From Eucommia ulmoides (taxonomy: Eukaryota > Streptophyta > Magnoliopsida > Garryales > Eucommiaceae), in NCBI GenBank assembly GCA_016647705.1, contig CM028335.1:5348579-5412578 (forward strand): a stretch of DNA of 64,000 nt, read 5' to 3'. Below, in pieces: positions 1 to 11,824 of the stretch. The position numbers and the translations under genes are program-made. The notes under the pieces are model-generated. The model saw only the letters and a program-made list of their open reading frames with translations. It was not told the origin of the DNA and ran no database searches. Each line of letters begins with the position of its first letter. Within the stretch, counting starts at the first letter, position 1.

Positions 1-45
1 ACACACACACACACATATATATAAAAAAAAAAAAAAAAAAAATGA
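1..45. repeat. CA/TA/poly-A simple repeat at window edge
   Basis: A CA run passes into TA and then a run of A residues. It is a simple microsatellite cut by the window start. Confidence 0.9.
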
Positions 46-1250
46 TCTTTGCACGGTTTTGCAGATCCGACCGTTGTTCTCATTGAAGGACGACCACCGA
101 TCGTTGAATTGAGAATATTGATCGCCGTTAGAGATTTTCTTCGTCGTCGCCGTTTCTTTTTCTCGGCAGTTCGTGAGTTTCTTTAAACTCTTACAATCGA
201 CCAGAAGTGATAGCGACGGAGCGGCGAGGAAGACGTGGATGGCGATGGAGGAAGACTACAACGAGAATCTGGCCAGATTTGAACTCGAAGGTGATGGGAT
301 AGGAGAGAAACAATCTAGAGAGAGAAACTATCACCGGTGATGGAGAAACAATCTAGAGAGAGAAACAATCAAATCATACACCGCCGCTCGGAGATGGTAC
401 TTGGGATTCTCCTCCTCCGTCTCGTGGGTGAGTCGGAATCGCAGTCAAAGGTGGCAGGCGAGCGAGATGGGAGTTGGAGGAAGAAGATGATATGATAATA
501 GAGAAAATACATTTATGGCCCTTTAAGTTTCAAAACAGTATGAAAATAATCCTTACCAAATTATTTTAAGGGTATAAATGTTATTTCATACTATTTAATG
601 GATTTCTATTGACTTCCGTCCATTGACCGTTAGAGTTAACGAAAAACGTAACTTTTGCACTTAAGTCCAAGACCACAGGGGGGTAAGTAACGATGTTTAA
701 ACCACAAGGGGGTAAAGTAATAATGGGTCAAATCACAGGAGGATAAAATGTAATTAATCCTTAATTTAATCATGTGCATATTCATTTCATACTAAAGTTT
801 TTTTTCTTTTCTTTTTTTTCCCTCCTTTTTCCTTTCTAGTTAACCAACTTATTCATTTTGCATAATGAAATAACAAATACCCAAAAAAAAAAAAAACCTC
901 AGAATATTAAATTATAATAAAATTGCCTAGAATAATTGAGAAGCAAAATATTTATTGATATGTGAAGAAAAAAAACTCAAGACGGCAAATTAGACTTGAA
1001 CTTGAGTTTAAAAACCAGAATGTGAAAGTCTCCCGGTGGATAAGTCTTGGTGAAAATATATATTATCTAATTAGCTGAACTAACGGATTGAAGCGAATAA
1101 TATTATGGAGAATGTGGTGACGAGTCAAGTGACAATCAGTCTTAACGTGTTTTGTATGCTCGTGAAAAACTCCATTATAGGCGATCTGAATAGCACTCCT
1201 ATTGTATATAGAATAGTGTTAGTAGGGGTTAAAACTCCCATATTAGCGAG
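46..1250. other. Intergenic, no gene recognised
   Basis: 46-490 is relatively GC-rich and resembles a transcribed leader (pyrimidine-rich stretches, a short open frame from 241), but I recognise no protein. 490-760 has the look of an old repeat (paired 'ccacaggggggtaa' / 'ccacaagggggtaa' motifs). 760-1250 is AT-rich with nothing identifiable. Confidence 0.4.
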
Positions 1251-1253
1251 GAG

Positions 1254-2282
1254 TCAATAGAACCAAAGTAGTTCGTGTATTAAATTAGCGATGACATGGT
1301 ATTCAACTTTAGTGTTGGAGTAAGTAACCACGGTTTGTTTCTTACTGCACCAGGAAATGGAGTTGTCCAAGAAAAAATAATAACTAATAGTTGAACATTT
1401 GTCTTTGGGATCTTCTGTCCAGTCGACATCAGAATAAGTTTGTAAGGTAAGAGCAGAATAGGCGGATAAATGAAGTACGTGATATAAGGTGTCTTTGACA
1501 TACCAAAGCATACGAAGAATAGTCAAGTAATGAGTGGTCCTAGCAGTAGATTACTGGCTTTGCTTGATGGACGACGTAGGCGATATCTACACAAGTAACT
1601 GTGAGATAAAGTAAACTTCCATTTAGTTGGCGATAGAGAGTGACGTCTAGGAGAAGAATTTCATCTAGTGGTGTAAGTCTGATATTTGACTTTAGATGAA
1701 TGTTGACAGTGATAAAGTCAGTGATGTCAACCTTGGAAAGAAAATTATAAGCATATTTGGCCCGAGAGAGAAAATATCCATCTGAAGCAGTTGAAACTTT
1801 GAAACTAGGAAAAATAAGTGAACACACCAAGGTCTTTCATCTCAAATTGACCATTAAGAAAAAAATTTAGTTCAGACATTCCACATAGATCATCTCATGT
1901 AATGACCATGTCATCCACATATAATAGGGATGTTTTAATAACATATAGTAAAAGAAGGATAATATTGTTGTCAGTTCGGCGAATAAACAAGACAGAATTA
2001 TGACTGTTCGATGTGAACCCGAATTGGTAAATTGTAGTGCTGCATTGCAAACCAAGCACGTGGAGCCTGTTTGAGACTATACAGGGCACGACGAATGCGA
2101 CAAACTTTGTGTTGAGGAGTTGTTAGACCAAGAAGGGTATGCATATAAAATTTCTCAAGGAGATTGCCGTAGAGAAAAATATTTTTAACATCCATCTGAA
2201 AGATGGACCATTTGCGAATGCCAGCGACGACAAGGAAAGTACAACAAGGGACCATTTTTGTGTTATGAATGAATATTTGCAA
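1254..2282 (-). pseudogene. Ty1/copia reverse transcriptase-RNase H remnant
   Basis: Reading the minus strand from 2282 to 1254 gives, in shifting frames, the order of a copia pol 3' half. First come RT pieces (a DVK..FLYGNL stretch, then LYSLKQAPRAWF, then a degraded metal-binding region), then the connection domain (a LNGSLLYLT motif), then an RNase H-like end with SDVDW and SKKQTVVTYSNTKVEYHV. At least three frameshifts separate the pieces and no LTRs are visible, so it is dead and truncated. A second, shorter piece of the same RT region lies at 40265-40700. The family assignment rests on remembered copia motifs. Confidence 0.8.
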
Positions 2283-2289
2283 TTAAAAC

Positions 2290-4380
2290 AGAATTAATAA
2301 AATATTTTAGTAATATGATAACATGCAATACATTTAAAGATAATTAAGGTTGATAAAGATGCATATGTGGACTCTTCTCTAATTTGCTTCAGGGGCACTT
2401 CTCTAGAACTAATTTAGTTATTCTCTTGAAAGCTTTACCTAGATGTTCTCAATATGCAGTTTTTTTGACTTTTTTTTTCTTTATGGTTTTTTTTATTATT
2501 ATTATTTTATTTAGGAGACTATCAAATTTGACGTTACCAAAAATTCCTAGCATGTGTAAAGGATTAAACACGTGCGAAAAACATTCACAATCTTCTTCTA
2601 TCTGCAAAACCGATTAGCTCCAAGAGATACTGGTGTGGTGTCGGTTAAAGAACCTCCGACTTGAGAATAAATTAGTCTGCTTTATGAGTGAAAGATTAAG
2701 TACTTGAATCGTAAAATAATATGTTAACACCTTCCCTTTATCTAGATTTTTCAATTGTGTCGTTTTCTTAGTGAAGTCGCCCTCTCCACGATCCTCTCCT
2801 ACGTGCATGGGATTTGGCAATAATCTTGCTTATGTACGGTTAGTTAGTTGCAATGTTCCTCATGCATGGGGGTTGTGGGGTTCTTGGACTTTACCTTTAA
2901 TTGGCCTTGCAATGTAGATTTTATTTATCCTCGATTGGTCCTCTTTATAAGGTCTTCTTCTATTCATGTGTCGAGCCACCCATTATGAGCTGATCGCATC
3001 TCAAGTAGACTGGTGTGTTCAGCCTGGAATGATCACCGAGTTACTTCTTTCGGGTTGGATTATCAACCCGATTCGACCCATCAAGGCTTTCAAGTCTCTA
3101 TTAATCGTGGGCGGGAATTTCTCCCATATCAAAATTAGATTCAATTTATGATAATCTTAACAATAGTTTATAAAACCACCAAAGTGAGATCGCTTTATTT
3201 GCTCGAGAGCTCCATTAGATTTGTATTTTCTTCATGTTTTGTGCCAAAATACAATTTATATGTTCGTAAGATTTGTTGAAAACAATATTTATATGTTCCA
3301 AAATACAATTTATATGTTCATAAGATTTGTTGAAATCGATATTTGATCATTTGCATAACCATATGAAAAATTAATAAAATTTTCTAATACATTGTACCCA
3401 AGTACGAGAATGAAAAATTAATAATTTTTTTATACTTTGTAGACCCAAAACGACAACAATATGGAAACCAACATAAGCATAATCCTGATTACAATTTTTT
3501 AATCGCAAAGTTCTCTTCAGACACTATAATCAAGTACGGAATTTTCTATTTTCCTTTTTAATTCTCTTTAGTTTTGTATTTTTATTTTATTTGTTAATAA
3601 TGTTTTCATTTTTTTTTTTTGTGTGGTATGGTGTTTATAGGGGAAAAAAAGTAAAAATCTACAAACAAAATGCAAAAATTTTTAAAAAAATAAGAAAATA
3701 AGAATTAAAAAAAAAAAAAAAAAACAAAAATAAAGTTGTTATTTTTGTTTCTAAATTTAAAATTTTCTTCTTTGTTTTTATTTTAAGTTTTTTGCTTTCT
3801 AGTTTTTTACTTTTAATTTATTTATTTTTTCTATACAAAAATTAAAAAAAAAAAAAAAGAAAAGAAAAAAAAATCTAAGAAATAAAATAACGAGAATAAA
3901 AATAGAAAATAAAAATAAAAACAAAAAAAAAATTAAAAAAATATTGCAATAGTGCTTTCATCAACAAAATATGATAAATAACATCTCAAATATTATAAAA
4001 ATAAACTTAATATTTATAAAAATGATAAGAGTATCATCGGAGTAATTGCGCATTCACTTGTGAAAAGGATCATTCTACATGTAATGCCATTTTACTAGCC
4101 ACATCCACATAACAATTTTTTAATTAAAAACTAAAACAACTTTGTCCATTAATAAAAGAAATTTTTATTATTTAACTTTGATTTAAGAGATCATGTAAAG
4201 AAAAAATCCCTAGTACATGCAATTAAGTTTTTAGTCTTTTTGGCAGACAAAATAACATGTAAAAGATATATATACCCTTAAATACATTAACACCTCAAAC
4301 AATACCCACATCACTCTAAATGATCTATCTCTATTTCTCTCTCTCTAACACCTCAAACATAACCCAAGACCCTCACTATC

Positions 4381-4423
<43 letters not shown>

Positions 4424-4440
4424 AATTGGATAGTCCAAGT
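2290..4440. other. AT-rich intergenic, no gene recognised
   Basis: 2800-3160 is less AT-rich but contains only short frames with no familiar motif. 3170-4260 is dominated by A and T runs (for example 3706-3724 and 3845-3870). 4380-4425 is a CT microsatellite just ahead of the DUF579-like pseudogene. Confidence 0.5.
4382..4424. repeat. (CT)n microsatellite
   Basis: About 20 CT dinucleotides, a common element of plant 5' leaders. It lies about 100 bp upstream of the DUF579-like fragment. Confidence 0.85.
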
Positions 4441-4510
4441 CCACTCTATTGTCTCTCTCTATCCTAATCCACCTTCTCTCATTTCTCTCCACTTCATTGC
4501 CACCTCCTGA

Positions 4511-4957
4511 CCTCCGCCATCGCCGCAGTTGCCGCCGTCTCCACCAATACCCCTCCGCTGCTACCCAAATAAGTCATCAAAGCCCCTTCTCCACTATGCC
4601 TCCATTTCCAACGACACCAACTGGATGTCCCACGCCGACATCAAACAATTCTCCGACATCCTCCAGCAATGCCAATCCCCTTACAATTTCCTTATTTTCG
4701 ACCTCACCCACGAGACCCTCCTCTGGAAATCCCTCAACCACAACGGCTGGACCGTCTTCATTGACGAGAACCGCTACTACGCCGTGTACGTGGAGGAGAA
4801 GTACCCGGAAATCGAGGCCTACGACGTCCAGTACGCCACCAAGATGAGCGAGACCCGCGAAATTCTGGCATTGGTTAGAGACAAAGTACGGAATGAGTGT
4901 CGGCCGGTGCAGAACCTGTTGTTCACCGACTGCAAATTGGGTTTGAATCTATCGTAG
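4511..4957 (+). pseudogene. Truncated IRX15/IRX15-L-like (DUF579) gene
   Basis: DUF579 proteins of the IRX15 type are Golgi proteins needed for xylan deposition in secondary walls. Related members are glucuronoxylan 4-O-methyltransferases. The frame shows family-like blocks: LLHYAS, a MSHADIK block, [37 protein letters not shown], and [12 protein letters not shown] followed by DCKLGLN. It stops at 4957, just where the family continues into its DLPN and catalytic half, and an AT microsatellite begins at 5021. There is no in-frame ATG: the frame opens after a TGA at 4508, and the family's N-terminal membrane anchor is missing. Both ends are therefore absent and a 3'-truncated retained fragment is the best reading. 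A real short gene is unlikely. Confidence 0.8.
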
Positions 4958-5020
4958 ATCCCGACGAAAACCCAGCTATGCTCTTCGGAAACAACAACGT
5001 GAACTTGATCCTCTCCGACG

Positions 5021-5021
5021 A

Positions 5022-5054
<33 letters not shown>

Positions 5055-5056
5055 TT
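5021..5056. repeat. (AT)n microsatellite
   Basis: A run of TA dinucleotides lies immediately downstream of the DUF579-like fragment and may mark the breakpoint that truncated it. Confidence 0.9.
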
Positions 5057-5289
5057 TCTCTCTTTAATTCTTGATGGTGATGGATGTTATTCGTTTTGAT
5101 GGTATTGATGTTTGATTCGGCGGATGTTGTTGGCGGTGTTGATGTTCATTTCGAATAACCATCGGCCATCACTAGTCAGATCCGGTAACCACCGACAGCC
5201 ACCAGCCAAATCCGGACCTCTCCTACTCTCTCTCTCTAGTTCATAGTATTCTTATTGTTTTTTTTTTCTGGGCTTTCCAGACAATATGA

Positions 5290-6380
5290 ATGCGTTAACG
5301 GTGGTTCAAACTCTTTCTATCTAAATTAGACCGTTAACGTTAATGATAGTGTTTGTGCGGTTTTCACACACAAGTTTCTCCCCCCCAACAACGTTAACGT
5401 TAACACAGAAGAATTTTGTCATTTGTTTGATTTTCTTGAGTGATTGTTTTTGGGATCTAGTGGGGATATGATTGGTGTTGGAGGTGAAGTGGGGTGTTTA
5501 TTTTCACGTTAACGTTAGTATTTCTACGTGATTTTTTCGTATATGTTTTTTTGGATAATATTAAATGCGTTAACGTTAACACAGATATAGACAAAAAATG
5601 TGCAGTTAACGTTAACGTAGTATTTTGTGTGATTTTTGTACACATGTTTTTTTTTTCCTTTTTTTTTTTTTTTTTTTTTTTTTTACAGCATGAATGTGTT
5701 AACGTTAACAGAAAAGAGACTAAAAAAAATGTGCATTTTTAACGTTAACGTAAATATTTTTCTTTTTTGATCTCTCATATATTGGGTTCCAGACAACATG
5801 AACGAGTTAACGTTAACATAGGAGACCCCAGAAAAATGTATGTTAACATTAATGCAAACCAAAATGCTTTGACATTTTAACACAGAAAAGCCCAAAAGAT
5901 ATTCATTAACGTTAATACACACCGAGCTAAAAAAAAAGGACAAATATCACAAACAGTGAGTTAACGTTTTAACACATAAGAGAACCAAAAAATGTAAATT
6001 AACGTTAACGCACACTCAACCAAAACACACATAATGTTAACATAAATATTCCAGCAAAATACATTAAATATAGGGAGGGACATGTGCATTAACATTATCT
6101 CATAAAAAAATCCCCCGTAAAAAGATACACATAATGTTAACACACATAAAATAAATAGACAAGATACGTTAATGTAAATACACAAAAAATAAAAAACTTC
6201 ATGTAAAAAATATAAAAATGCGTTAACGTTAACGCACAAAAAAAAAATGCACAAAAAAAAAAAATGAGTTTAACGTTAACGCACTAAAAAATGAATTAAC
6301 GCACACAAAAAAAAACTATTTAAAAAAAAAAAAAACACACAAAGGAAGGTGTATTGCTGAAAATGAAGACTGAGTTAACG
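5290..6380. repeat. Array of GTTAAC palindromes (often doubled to 12-mers)
   Basis: At least fifteen copies of GTTAAC lie in about 1.1 kb, many doubled into the self-complementary 12-mer GTTAACGTTAAC. Doubled boxes begin near 5393, 5569, 5605, 5698, 5806 and 6222. Single or degenerate boxes lie near 5294, 5333, 5508, 5744, 5842, 5960, 6005, 6032, 6275 and 6374. Boxes often come in pairs 35-50 bp apart with similar spacer text (a 'gacaacatgaacg' lead and a 'aaaaatgtgca' link), so the array looks like a decayed tandem repeat with a two-box unit of roughly 110-130 bp. The spacers drift much more than the boxes. Confidence 0.85.
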
Positions 6381-6399
6381 TTAAAGTCATATGTGCATA

Positions 6400-6955
6400 T
6401 TTTTATCTTCTTGCATAGGACAAAATGACAAAAATCGTAAATAAACATTAACAGAGAGGCCAGAATAAAAGACTTTTTTCTAAAAATTTAGTGGGATCTG
6501 AATCCTCAGTATGGTCTCTATAGAAGACTAAATAATTAAATCCCCTTCATAAAATAATGAAAAACATATTACTAAGTCTACACCCCATAAATTTTTAATC
6601 TATATACACAAAATCTTAAAAATTCCTTCCCTCCCTCTATGTTTCTTTTTCTCTCCTTTCATACTCTTTCTCCCCTCTCCTCCGACCATTTTCAAGTTCA
6701 TCTGACACAAACCCTTCAACCTCCAACCTCCATCTCCAATGCAAACCCTACCAATTGCTTTTTCCCACAATTTCGGACAAAGTTTGTAATTCGAAGAAGT
6801 CATAAGTAATGCACAACCAAAAGACCCGACGGTAAATTTTAAAGTAGTTTTTTCATAAAAAAAAATTTAAAATTTTTGGTGGGGCTTGAAACCCTTGAAT
6901 GGAACAGGAAGAAAAGTGAAGCAGCTGCCTCTAAGCCGGTCATCCCCATGAAAAT
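6400..6955. other. Downstream flank of methyltransferase, no gene
   Basis: AT-rich DNA with a pyrimidine-rich stretch at 6620-6740. It probably includes the 3' UTR of the minus-strand methyltransferase next to 6956. No coding signal was recognised. Confidence 0.4.
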
Positions 6956-9900
6956 CTAAGCCGTGTTCTCCCTGGTAATTGCCTGAGGCTTAATGCAATA
7001 GACTCGGGATCCCAAATGTTCAACTTCGAGGCCTGCATTTTCACAACCGCAAAAGAAAAGCGACTCGTCCTCTTTCCCGATTCTCCTCCTCCAACTCATT
7101 AAAAATGCGGGCCAGGCCAGCTCAATGTTTCCACCTAGAAAGGAGCATAATGACAAAAAAAGGGCATATTTTTTTATCAAATGTCGTTTTTAGTGGAATA
7201 GGTTATGGTCTGTTTGGGTGAGATATTTGAAGGAGGTGTTCGAAAAATTTTCTCAAGCAAAAACTACAAATTTCATCTCAAAATCAAATACTTTACCCAA
7301 ACGCACATTTAGGTCGCGTTTGGTTTCATGGAATTGAAGCCTTGGAATTGGAATTAGGAATGAGCGCATGGAAAAATCTAAAAATTTACATGAATCCATT
7401 TATAATTCCAATTCCAAGGCTTCAATTCCATGCTACCAAATGCTACCTTGGTGTTCAAATCATTACCTGTGTGTTCGGCGTTCTTCTTGGAAGAAACAGC
7501 TTTGTTGACTCTTGGCTTGTATGATTTGAGGAGAAACAAGAGTGTCTTGATCAAGTTTGGATATTGTTTCACGTCTACAAGTCCAATCCAAGAGAAAACT
7601 AGTTAAATGATGTGTGTAATTTGTGATGAAACTAAGATGGAAAATAAAGGTTATGAAAGTTGCATTTGTTTAGTGTTTCTATTCTAAGATTTGTGTTTCT
7701 GTTTCCTGAAAATAAACTTATCAGGCTGCAAAAGCTGAAAAAGGATAGAACAAAAGTTAAAAAAAAAAAAAAAAATGAAAAACATAAATTTGCGAACACT
7801 AAACAACACCACCTAAGATTGAAAAAACTAACCTTTTTTTAAATTGGGCATTCTTTTTGTGTTCCATTAATTTGTATCATGCCCCAGCAAAGGGCATTCT
7901 TCCAGCATTCAAAATTATATACGAATGCGAAATATGCAAATTAGTACTTACAGAGTAATATATCACTTGCAATTACAAGGTCCCAGTCCGGGTCAGCAAT
8001 CGGAAAGGCGTCTCCCCATGAATCTGAAAATATAAGAAAATACACCAATCAAAAAAAAAAAATCAGATCCTTTAGATGTTTTTATGCAAAACCACCCACA
8101 AAAAGATGATTAAACCGCACTAATTAAACATTTCCAGAGTCTACATTTAGATCACCGGGCTCATTATTTGAAGAAATAAGCAGATAAGAGTAAATTTAAT
8201 AGCAGAAAGAACTAACGTCGTATGTGAGGAAGAACAGGTGCAATTCCATTTTCCCTGCAATTATGGGCTATGTTATCTTTGATTTCCTCATCATCATAGT
8301 CTGAAGTGGCAATGTCGAGTTGAAATGACTTCCGTAAAAAAATGGCCAATGCTCCAGTTCCACTGCCACAATTTAGAAAAACATATGAAGCAAAGACAAA
8401 TTCAGTATAATATATATATAAAGCAGGGTGTTTTTTTTTTTTTTAAATCTTAAAATGATCCCATGTCAGTTTCACATGCCTGCCTAATTCAATAATGTGC
8501 CTTCCTTCCACTATCGACTTGTGTTCAACTAGCCATTCTGCAAATGCAAATGTTCCTGGCCAAAGTAAATTAGCGTTCAGCTGGTGGAAAGAAAACTCTC
8601 GAATTCGCAACTCCTGCAAACAAGGCACTTTATATGCAAGGGGGTAATGAACAAAAACGTCTATAAAATGAAAAAAAAAAAAAAAAAAAAAAAATCTGAA
8701 GAAAAGTCCACTTCCGATTGTTTTTGCAAAAATAGAAGGAGATTGGAAAAAAAAAATGAGGCACAACTTCCCGCTCAAACCCATCTCCCAAATGCCTAAC
8801 CCTACCTATGCTATCTGAATGCTTGCACCATCTTTAGCATTAATACCCAAAGAGGTAGACCGCAAGAGAAAAAAACATGAGCCTAACCAGGGATTTGGGT
8901 CTTGCAATACCCCTAGTAAACTTGCTAGAGTTCCATTAGCCCCCGGTGGGTGATATTGATCTTTGATCAACTATAATCTTTCTCTAGAATACAATTAGAA
9001 ACCAATCAACATAACAGAATCCATTTGTCAGTGTGCGAACCAAAACATATCCCAAATCTGAATCTTTTATAGCTAAAACTCCCCAATAGCTGAAGATACG
9101 TTGAATAGGGTCGAGTGAGAGATATGTTCTTATCTGTGATTACAAAATATACATCTACTAATGCTTCTCTAAATCCAAATTTCCATAACATCTTTATTTC
9201 AACCTATGCTAAACGGCCTCAATTCCGGAATTTTTTGGTGAATATTCCAATATGAAGAGTAAATCCAGTAATTTATGCTCCAATGTAACAGCCCCGCCCC
9301 CGCCCCCGCCCCCGCCCCCGATAGGCTCATTGCATCAGCTAGGCTGTTAATTTCATGTCCTACTCCAAGGCTACTTTAAGTAAGATCAAAAACAATAGAG
9401 AGTTAATTTCTGATCTACTAAGGCTGCAGACTGCCGTCATATTGGGTTCCAAGAAAGGGTTAATCTATGCTCAAAAATGGTCTTGTTAGACAATTAGCAT
9501 CATAAGGTGGAGAATTTATAAACAAAATGAAATGATCACACATTACTTCAATTGCCTCTTCATGATCATAGAAACCTTCTTCACTTGAGTGCAGCTAAAA
9601 CAATAAAAATGGACACACAATCATGTCCAAAGGGCTATCCACATCACAGGGCTACTGAAATCTTATCCCTAATAATACTTCATTTAATGGAATTATAATC
9701 ACCATTGTTTCCCATAGCGGAAATGCTTTACAATTTCAAAACCAATTCAAATGTGAGGTAATGTTAGCAGCACACAAATCTTCTCTCTAGACAAGATTCC
9801 AAAGGTAAGGATTGACAGACATCAACAATTGATTCGAGTTTGTTTTACAAGTAGTTCAATGAGCCTGTAAACACTAGATTACTGTTCCCAACCATACATC

Positions 9901-10322
9901 ATACATGCGAATAATTTTCGGTTCCGATCGCAAAATAATTAGACTAAACGACTAAATTGAACGCGATAAGGTTCTACATCAATAGTGTCTCACATCGCAT
10001 AGAACTGAGACCAGATTAAGAACTATCGAGATAAACAAACTAAATCACGCGCTAAAACAAGATCACAAACACAATTCCTCAAGGTTTATGGCTCAAAAAC
10101 CGTAATTAAACTCACCATTCCAGGAAATCGGTGCTTCCTCTCGACGTGGCTCTCGGCGGTCTCTGCCGTTTCCTCATCTGCAAACAAGCAAACTCAGGGG
10201 CCATGCGTAGAAACAAAGTGTATGCAAACAATCTGAGGCCGAAGACGACGGAAGAGTATACCAGTAGAGCTTCCATTTTCGTCGGCGAAGAGCGAAGATG
10301 GAGAGAATAAAGCAATATCCAT
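6956..10322 (-). CDS. SAM-dependent methyltransferase, METTL21-like/PF10294 type, seven exons
   Basis: Predicted 253-residue methyltransferase. Coding exons (minus strand) are 10322-10262, 10177-10116, 8613-8480, 8362-8217, 8023-7952, 7574-7467 and 7134-6956; every junction keeps phase. The start is ATG at 10320-10322, giving MDIALFSPSSLFAD, an N-terminus I remember from plant homologues. Visible blocks: REFSFHQLNANLLWPGT (about 46-62); SAM motif I ELGSGTG (83-89); the acidic post-I block TSDYDD (105-110); DWDLVIASDILLY (147-159), the motif IV region of lysine-methyltransferase-like proteins; and a C-terminal LMSWRRR followed by SRVYCIKP. The length suits the family. The substrate is unknown; related animal enzymes methylate protein lysines. 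Intron 3 (8363-8479) is a GC-AG intron, intron 1 is only 84 nt, intron 2 carries a G-run repeat on the transcribed RNA, and intron 6 carries two miniature transposons. The gene looks intact. Confidence 0.88.
7208..7310. mobile_element. Small foldback element (MITE) in methyltransferase intron 6
   Basis: The ends are imperfect inverted repeats: CTGTTTGGGTGAGATATTTGA at the left and, reversed, GCGTTTGGGTAAAGTATTTGA at the right. It lies next to another foldback element at 7312. No coding capacity. Confidence 0.55.
7312..7446. mobile_element. Foldback MITE, family A, copy 1
   Basis: Long inverted arms (CATGGAATTGAAGCCTTGGA against its reverse complement) are separated by a short spacer with AAATTTACATG. 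Terminal text is GTTTGGT / ACCAAATGC. Copies of the same family lie at 12988, 26931, 34747 (split) and 39131. The element lies inside an intron of the methyltransferase and would form a strong hairpin in the pre-mRNA. Confidence 0.75.
9291..9320. repeat. (CCCCCG)n, G-quadruplex-capable on the minus strand
   Basis: Five C runs of 4-5 bases are separated by single G bases. On the minus strand, the coding strand of the methyltransferase, this is five G runs with one-base loops inside intron 2, an ideal G-quadruplex pattern. Confidence 0.85.
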
Positions 10323-11640
10323 TTTCTACTACTACTGCTCGAAGGTCGAGACTCTGGAAGAGGATGAAAAGCTGAGATACGAAATTACAGAAACCACCCC
10401 TCTCATGAGGCGGCAAACATGTTTGGGCTTGTAATTGATCCGGGCCTGGTTTAACATTCTATTGGGCTTAACTAGGCCCCGGTTACTTTTTTGGTTCCTT
10501 GTTTTTGTGGCTCCCAAAATTTTGGGATAAAGATCTTTTTTGGTTATCCCTAATTTTTGTAACTCGACAATTTAGTCCTTAACATTTGAAAATAGTGTCA
10601 AATTGACCCTTGGGTCGGGTTCTATGAAGTCAAAGTAATGGTCAACGTTTCATTAAGGGTATTTTGGTCTTTTTATTCAATAGGGTTAATTTGAAAACTC
10701 ATTTAAATTTCTAGGGGTCAAAACATTTTTTTTTTGTTTCTATTTTCCTTGCCTTTCACACCCACCCATTCTTAATTTGTTACAATTAAATCCTTTTTAA
10801 CAATATACTTTTTACAACTATTTTTGAACAATTACAATCATCTCCCACCCCACCCTCATCCTCATCCCACCGTCGCCGCCCTTCCTCTTCTTCCTACCTC
10901 CTACTTCCTCATTTCTCTCTCTATATATCTTCTGAAACAGTTAATTAACACCATCACTATCAACCACAAATCAAGCATACACATCAAATACACCCATTAA
11001 GTCTTTTCCAACTGAATCTTGAAATTCATTTTATCCCTATTTTCGTGTGTATTTAAATATTTAATCAATATTTTAACACCCAGACTGGATATCGAACCGA
11101 AAAAACTTTTAGGTCACGAGTCACCGGTTCAGCAGACGAGTGAATCGTTATTAAATCATGATGTTATAATTATGTTATTAATAATAAATATAAAAATAAT
11201 AATTAAAAAATATAAAAATAAATAAAAATAAAGTGAGCCAGATAACACTAATCCCAAAATTTATAGGTCAACAGTGTAATTCAAAAAAAGAAAAAACAAC
11301 AATGACACCATATTGACAAAATTCACCCCAAGTTAACACAAACAGAGCCATACAACAAACTTCACTTTCTACTTTTCATTTTATTACAAAGAAAGAGATG
11401 TATCATCACACTGCTTTTACCATCACATAGTAGTGCCTATTATGGATTTCTAAACACCAGCAATAGCTTTGGGATTTCTGTTTTCTCATTCTTGAGAAAA
11501 AAAAAACATAAATTTGTGAAAAATCTTGAAAATAAATCGAAATCTGAGAAAAATGTTAGGTATATACGAAACTCAAAATCGAACCGTAAATAGACAGTTT
11601 TTTAGAAGTCGATTTTTTAAACTAAACCCTTAAATTTTAT
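10323..11640. other. Methyltransferase promoter and intergenic DNA
   Basis: 10323-10520 is the presumed 5' leader and proximal promoter of the minus-strand methyltransferase. 10520-10700 has the look of an old repeat. 10700-11640 is AT-rich with pyrimidine tracts at 10840-10925 and no recognisable gene. Confidence 0.4.
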
Positions 11641-11824
11641 ATAAAATCAAAGCCAAAACTATAAATGCTTTGATTTTCAAATCTAAAATCGTAACCAAAA
11701 CCATTTGATCGTTCCAAACAACACAACACCACCACCGAATGACACAACACCGCCGTTTTCGCCAAAGAATTACCATCTCCAACACTGTCTCCAAAGCTAT
11801 CTACGGCAAATGAACAAAATTGAA

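Noticed and set aside
4449..4847. 132-residue open frame on the plus strand
   Set aside because: It overlaps the DUF579-like fragment in another frame and is a Ser/Thr/Pro-rich shadow of GC-rich codons.
5494..6254. Open frames with repeated VNVN motifs on both strands
   Set aside because: They are the translation of GTTAACGTTAAC palindromes, which read similarly in both directions; spacers are homopolymer-rich.
10116..10276. Alternative first exon of the methyltransferase starting at ATG 10274-10276
   Set aside because: Its frame does not join the conserved exon 3. The start at 10320-10322 with an 84-nt intron keeps phase and gives a family-like N-terminus.
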